From Oscillospiraceae bacterium (GTDB taxonomy: Bacteria > Bacillota > Clostridia > Oscillospirales > Ruminococcaceae), in NCBI GenBank assembly GCA_021200565.1, contig JAJQGJ010000024.1:1-64000 (forward strand): a stretch of DNA of 64,000 nucleotides, written 5' to 3'. The position numbers and the translations under genes were made by a program. This document shows, piece after piece, positions 62,016 through 64,000 of the stretch (positions are counted from its first letter, which is position 1; every line of letters begins with the position of its first letter). The notes below the pieces were generated by a model. The model made no database searches. It had not been told where the DNA came from and worked only from the letters and a program-made list of their open reading frames with translations.

Positions 62016-62732
62016 ATGAAAAAATTTGTATCAATCGCTCTTGCGATCATCATGATGCTTTCTGTAAGCGTTTCTGTTTTCGCTGTAGATGATGACTATA
62101 TCAACAGCGTTGCAGCTGAAGTCCTTTCCGAGTATGAGCCTCTCTTCCCGATGGACAACGGCTGGTGGACTGAAGATTCTGATCTCGGCAGTTCTACCGA
62201 TGCTGGCGTTGCTTTTGCAGAGGCTATTTTGACCGACGGAGCCAAGATTGTTATCAAGGCTGACGCTGCTGCAGGTTCCACCGAGGATGGCTGTGGTTAC
62301 CAGTATGGCATCCAGACAACCGACACTTGGGTAATGGTTCTTGCTCACTTCAACTATCCTGATGAGGGCGCATGCATTGCTGAGGAAGTTGTTGTTGAAG
62401 GCGACTATGCTTACATCATCATCGATGCAGCTGAGTTTGTTGATGCTCTTACTGCTAACGACGTCGATCTCACTGTTAACACTTGGCAGTGGATCTTTGG
62501 CGCTTGCTCTGGCGCTAAGACCTATGGCGTTTATGTAATCACCACTGGTTCTTCCTCTGACGATTCTTCTGCTGAGGCTGAGACCGAAGAGGCTGAGGCT
62601 TCCTCTGAGTCCACAGAAGCTTCTTCTTCCGAAGAGACCTCTTCCGCTTCTTCTCCTGACACCGGCGTTGCATTGGCACTTCTCCCGATGGCTCTGGCTG
62701 GCATCGCAGTAGTTAGCTCCAAGAGAAAGTAA
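62016..62732 (+). CDS. secreted surface protein, array member 1 (PDTG-type sorting tail)
   Basis: Signal MKKFVSIALAIIMMLSVSVSVFA; Ser/Glu/Ala-rich stalk; SPDTGVALALLPMALAGIAVVSSKRK. Confidence 0.9.
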   Translation: MKKFVSIALAIIMMLSVSVSVFAVDDDYINSVAAEVLSEYEPLFPMDNGWWTEDSDLGSSTDAGVAFAEAILTDGAKIVIKADAAAGSTEDGCGYQYGIQTTDTWVMVLAHFNYPDEGACIAEEVVVEGDYAYIIIDAAEFVDALTANDVDLTVNTWQWIFGACSGAKTYGVYVITTGSSSDDSSAEAETEEAEASSESTEASSSEETSSASSPDTGVALALLPMALAGIAVVSSKRK

Positions 62733-62751
62733 TTTCTCCTTAGTTTAAAGG

Positions 62752-62788
62752 TCGAGGCGTTCCCGCTCAGGGTACGCCTCGATTTTTA
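62752..62788 (+). terminator. intrinsic terminator after array member 1
   Basis: TCGAGGCGT/ACGCCTCGA followed by TTTTTATTTT. Confidence 0.88.
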
Positions 62789-62812
62789 TTTTCACAAACG
62801 CGCCTTTTTCGG

Positions 62813-62841
62813 TTGACAAACGCTTTCCGAAATGGTATTAT
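62813..62841 (+). promoter_or_regulatory. surface-array promoter 2 TTGACA-17-TATTAT
   Basis: Exact -35, 17-nt spacer. Confidence 0.87.
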
Positions 62842-62846
62842 AAATA

Positions 62847-62875
62847 TGGTTTTGAACCAAAATATATTTTGGAGG
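62847..62875 (+). promoter_or_regulatory. surface-array leader 2
   Basis: TGGTTTTGAACCA overlapping CCAAAATATATTTTGG-AGG. Confidence 0.65.
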
Positions 62876-62882
62876 AATTGAA

Positions 62883-63521
62883 ATGAAGAAATTCGTATCA
62901 ATCGCTGTCGCACTCGCAATGGTTCTTTCCCTGAGCATCGTTGCTTTTGCTGACACCACAGTTGCTTCAACAGAAATCACTGTTTCCGGCAGCTACACCA
63001 TTGACATTCTCGACGGCGCTGACTTCACCGACGAGACTCTCTATCTCTACATCTACTTCTCTCTTAACGATGATAGCAAGGCTGGTTGGGGACCTGCAGG
63101 TCTTTGCTCTCCTACTGACGGCTCTGTAAACTGCATCGGTTACCAGTCTCCTGGCGGCTATGAGCTCACTGCTAATGCTGACGGCTATGTTTGCTTTGCT
63201 CTGACCGACATCGCTGCTGCTTTCGAGGCTGCTGGCTTTGATGCAAATGATGGTGTTATCCTTAACTGGTGGGAAGCTGAATACTGCACTCCTCTCAGCG
63301 TTGCATTAGTTTCCACTGATGACAACTATGCTGTCGCTGAGGAAGAGACCACTGAGGCTGCTGAGGAATCCGCAGAAGCTGCTGAGGAGACCACTGAGTC
63401 CACAGAAGCTTCTTCTTCCGAAGAGACCGCTTCCGCTGCTTCTCCTTCCACCGGTGTTGCTCTCGCTCTCGTTCCGATGGCTTTGGCTGGCATCGCAGTA
63501 GTTTCTTCTAAGAGAAGATAA
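62883..63521 (+). CDS. secreted surface protein, array member 2 (PSTG-type sorting tail)
   Basis: Signal MKKFVSIAVALAMVLSLSIVAFA; stalk; SPSTGVALALVPMALAGIAVVSSKRR. Confidence 0.9.
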   Translation: MKKFVSIAVALAMVLSLSIVAFADTTVASTEITVSGSYTIDILDGADFTDETLYLYIYFSLNDDSKAGWGPAGLCSPTDGSVNCIGYQSPGGYELTANADGYVCFALTDIAAAFEAAGFDANDGVILNWWEAEYCTPLSVALVSTDDNYAVAEEETTEAAEESAEAAEETTESTEASSSEETASAASPSTGVALALVPMALAGIAVVSSKRR

Positions 63522-63541
63522 TCACTTTTCTGTCATAGATC

Positions 63542-63574
63542 AAGACCGCAGGCTTCGGCTTACGGTCTTTTTCT
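63542..63574 (+). terminator. intrinsic terminator after array member 2
   Basis: AAGACCG..CGGTCTTTTTC with inner GC-TTCG-GC. Confidence 0.85.
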
Positions 63575-63606
63575 GTGTAAATTTTCAGTAAATTTCGAGA
63601 ATTCGG

Positions 63607-63635
63607 TTGACAACGACAAAAGATAGTGGTATGAT
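63607..63635 (+). promoter_or_regulatory. surface-array promoter 3 TTGACA-17-TATGAT
   Basis: Exact -35, 17-nt spacer. Confidence 0.86.
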
Positions 63636-63640
63636 AATAG

Positions 63641-63669
63641 TGGTTTTATACCAAAATATATTTTGGAGG
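63641..63669 (+). promoter_or_regulatory. surface-array leader 3
   Basis: TGGTTTTATACCA overlapping CCAAAATATATTTTGG-AGG. Confidence 0.65.
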
Positions 63670-63677
63670 AATTCTAA

Positions 63678-64000
63678 ATGAAGAAATTCTTATCAATCGC
63701 TGTAGCACTCGTTATGGTTCTCTCCCTGACTTGTGTTGCTTTTGCTGATGTATCAGTCGATGTTAGCGGCATTGACACTGCTTCCAGCTGGGACACTTAT
63801 GGCGCATCCTATGAGGATGATTCTATGGTAATCTCTCTCGATGACATGAACGCTATTGTTGAAGCTATGAGCGAGGAGGGCTCTGTAATCGTTTACACCC
63901 TCACCAACACTGCTGGTTGGTTCCAAGTTGGTTTCAACTCTGATTCTGCAGCTTATTCCAACACTGGCGATCCTGACGGTACTGGCGGCTATATCGCTTA
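63678..64000 (+). CDS. secreted surface protein, array member 3 (truncated by window edge)
   Basis: MKKFLSIAVALVMVLSLTCVAFADVSVDVSGIDTASSWDTYGASYEDDSMVIS..; open to end of window. Confidence 0.85.
   Translation, partial: MKKFLSIAVALVMVLSLTCVAFADVSVDVSGIDTASSWDTYGASYEDDSMVISLDDMNAIVEAMSEEGSVIVYTLTNTAGWFQVGFNSDSAAYSNTGDPDGTGGYIA

Overview
The window is a near-gapless, mostly plus-strand segment of a Gram-positive, probably sporulating Clostridia (Oscillospiraceae/Ruminococcaceae-like) chromosome; this placement is inferred from gene content and synteny. Core genes recognised: pfkA, folT-type ECF S component, clp ATPase, radA, cwlD, recD2, comF, mreB, spoIIR, addB, addA, infC-rpmI-rplT, a TrmH-family methyltransferase, dprA, topA, trmFO, plsX, rnc, a radical SAM gene, smc, ftsY, an rdgB-yhbY fusion, a nadD-yqeK fusion, an LCP-like gene, rsfS, leuS, rpsU, yqeG, an endonuclease IV-like gene, an M24 peptidase, efp, ribU, GH13, threonine ammonia-lyase, metK, an HhH protein, tRNA-Thr, an AI-2E-family transporter, pcrA, DUF4364, a YfbR-like nucleotidase, CDF, DUF3810, GH10 xylanase, brnTA, and at the 3' edge a tandem array of small secreted proteins. 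The most interesting signals are: (1) the 3'-terminal array of at least three paralogous surface-protein genes, each with its own TTGACA-17-TATNAT promoter and a near-identical 5'UTR able to form two mutually exclusive hairpins, one overlapping the Shine-Dalgarno; (2) a THF riboswitch upstream of folT, followed by about 120 nt of concatenated micro-palindromes and a 13-bp SD-sequestering hairpin; (3) a SAM-I riboswitch before metK carrying apparent extra hairpin insertions; (4) a predicted Zn-ribbon/PASTA pseudokinase; (5) an unannotated 44-aa membrane peptide with 10 cysteines; (6) a CD1247-like protein with a His/Pro/Gly/Cys tract; (7) infC with an apparent AUA start and an attenuator leader; (8) RdgB-YhbY and NadD-YqeK fusions. 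No CRISPR array, prophage or transposase was seen.
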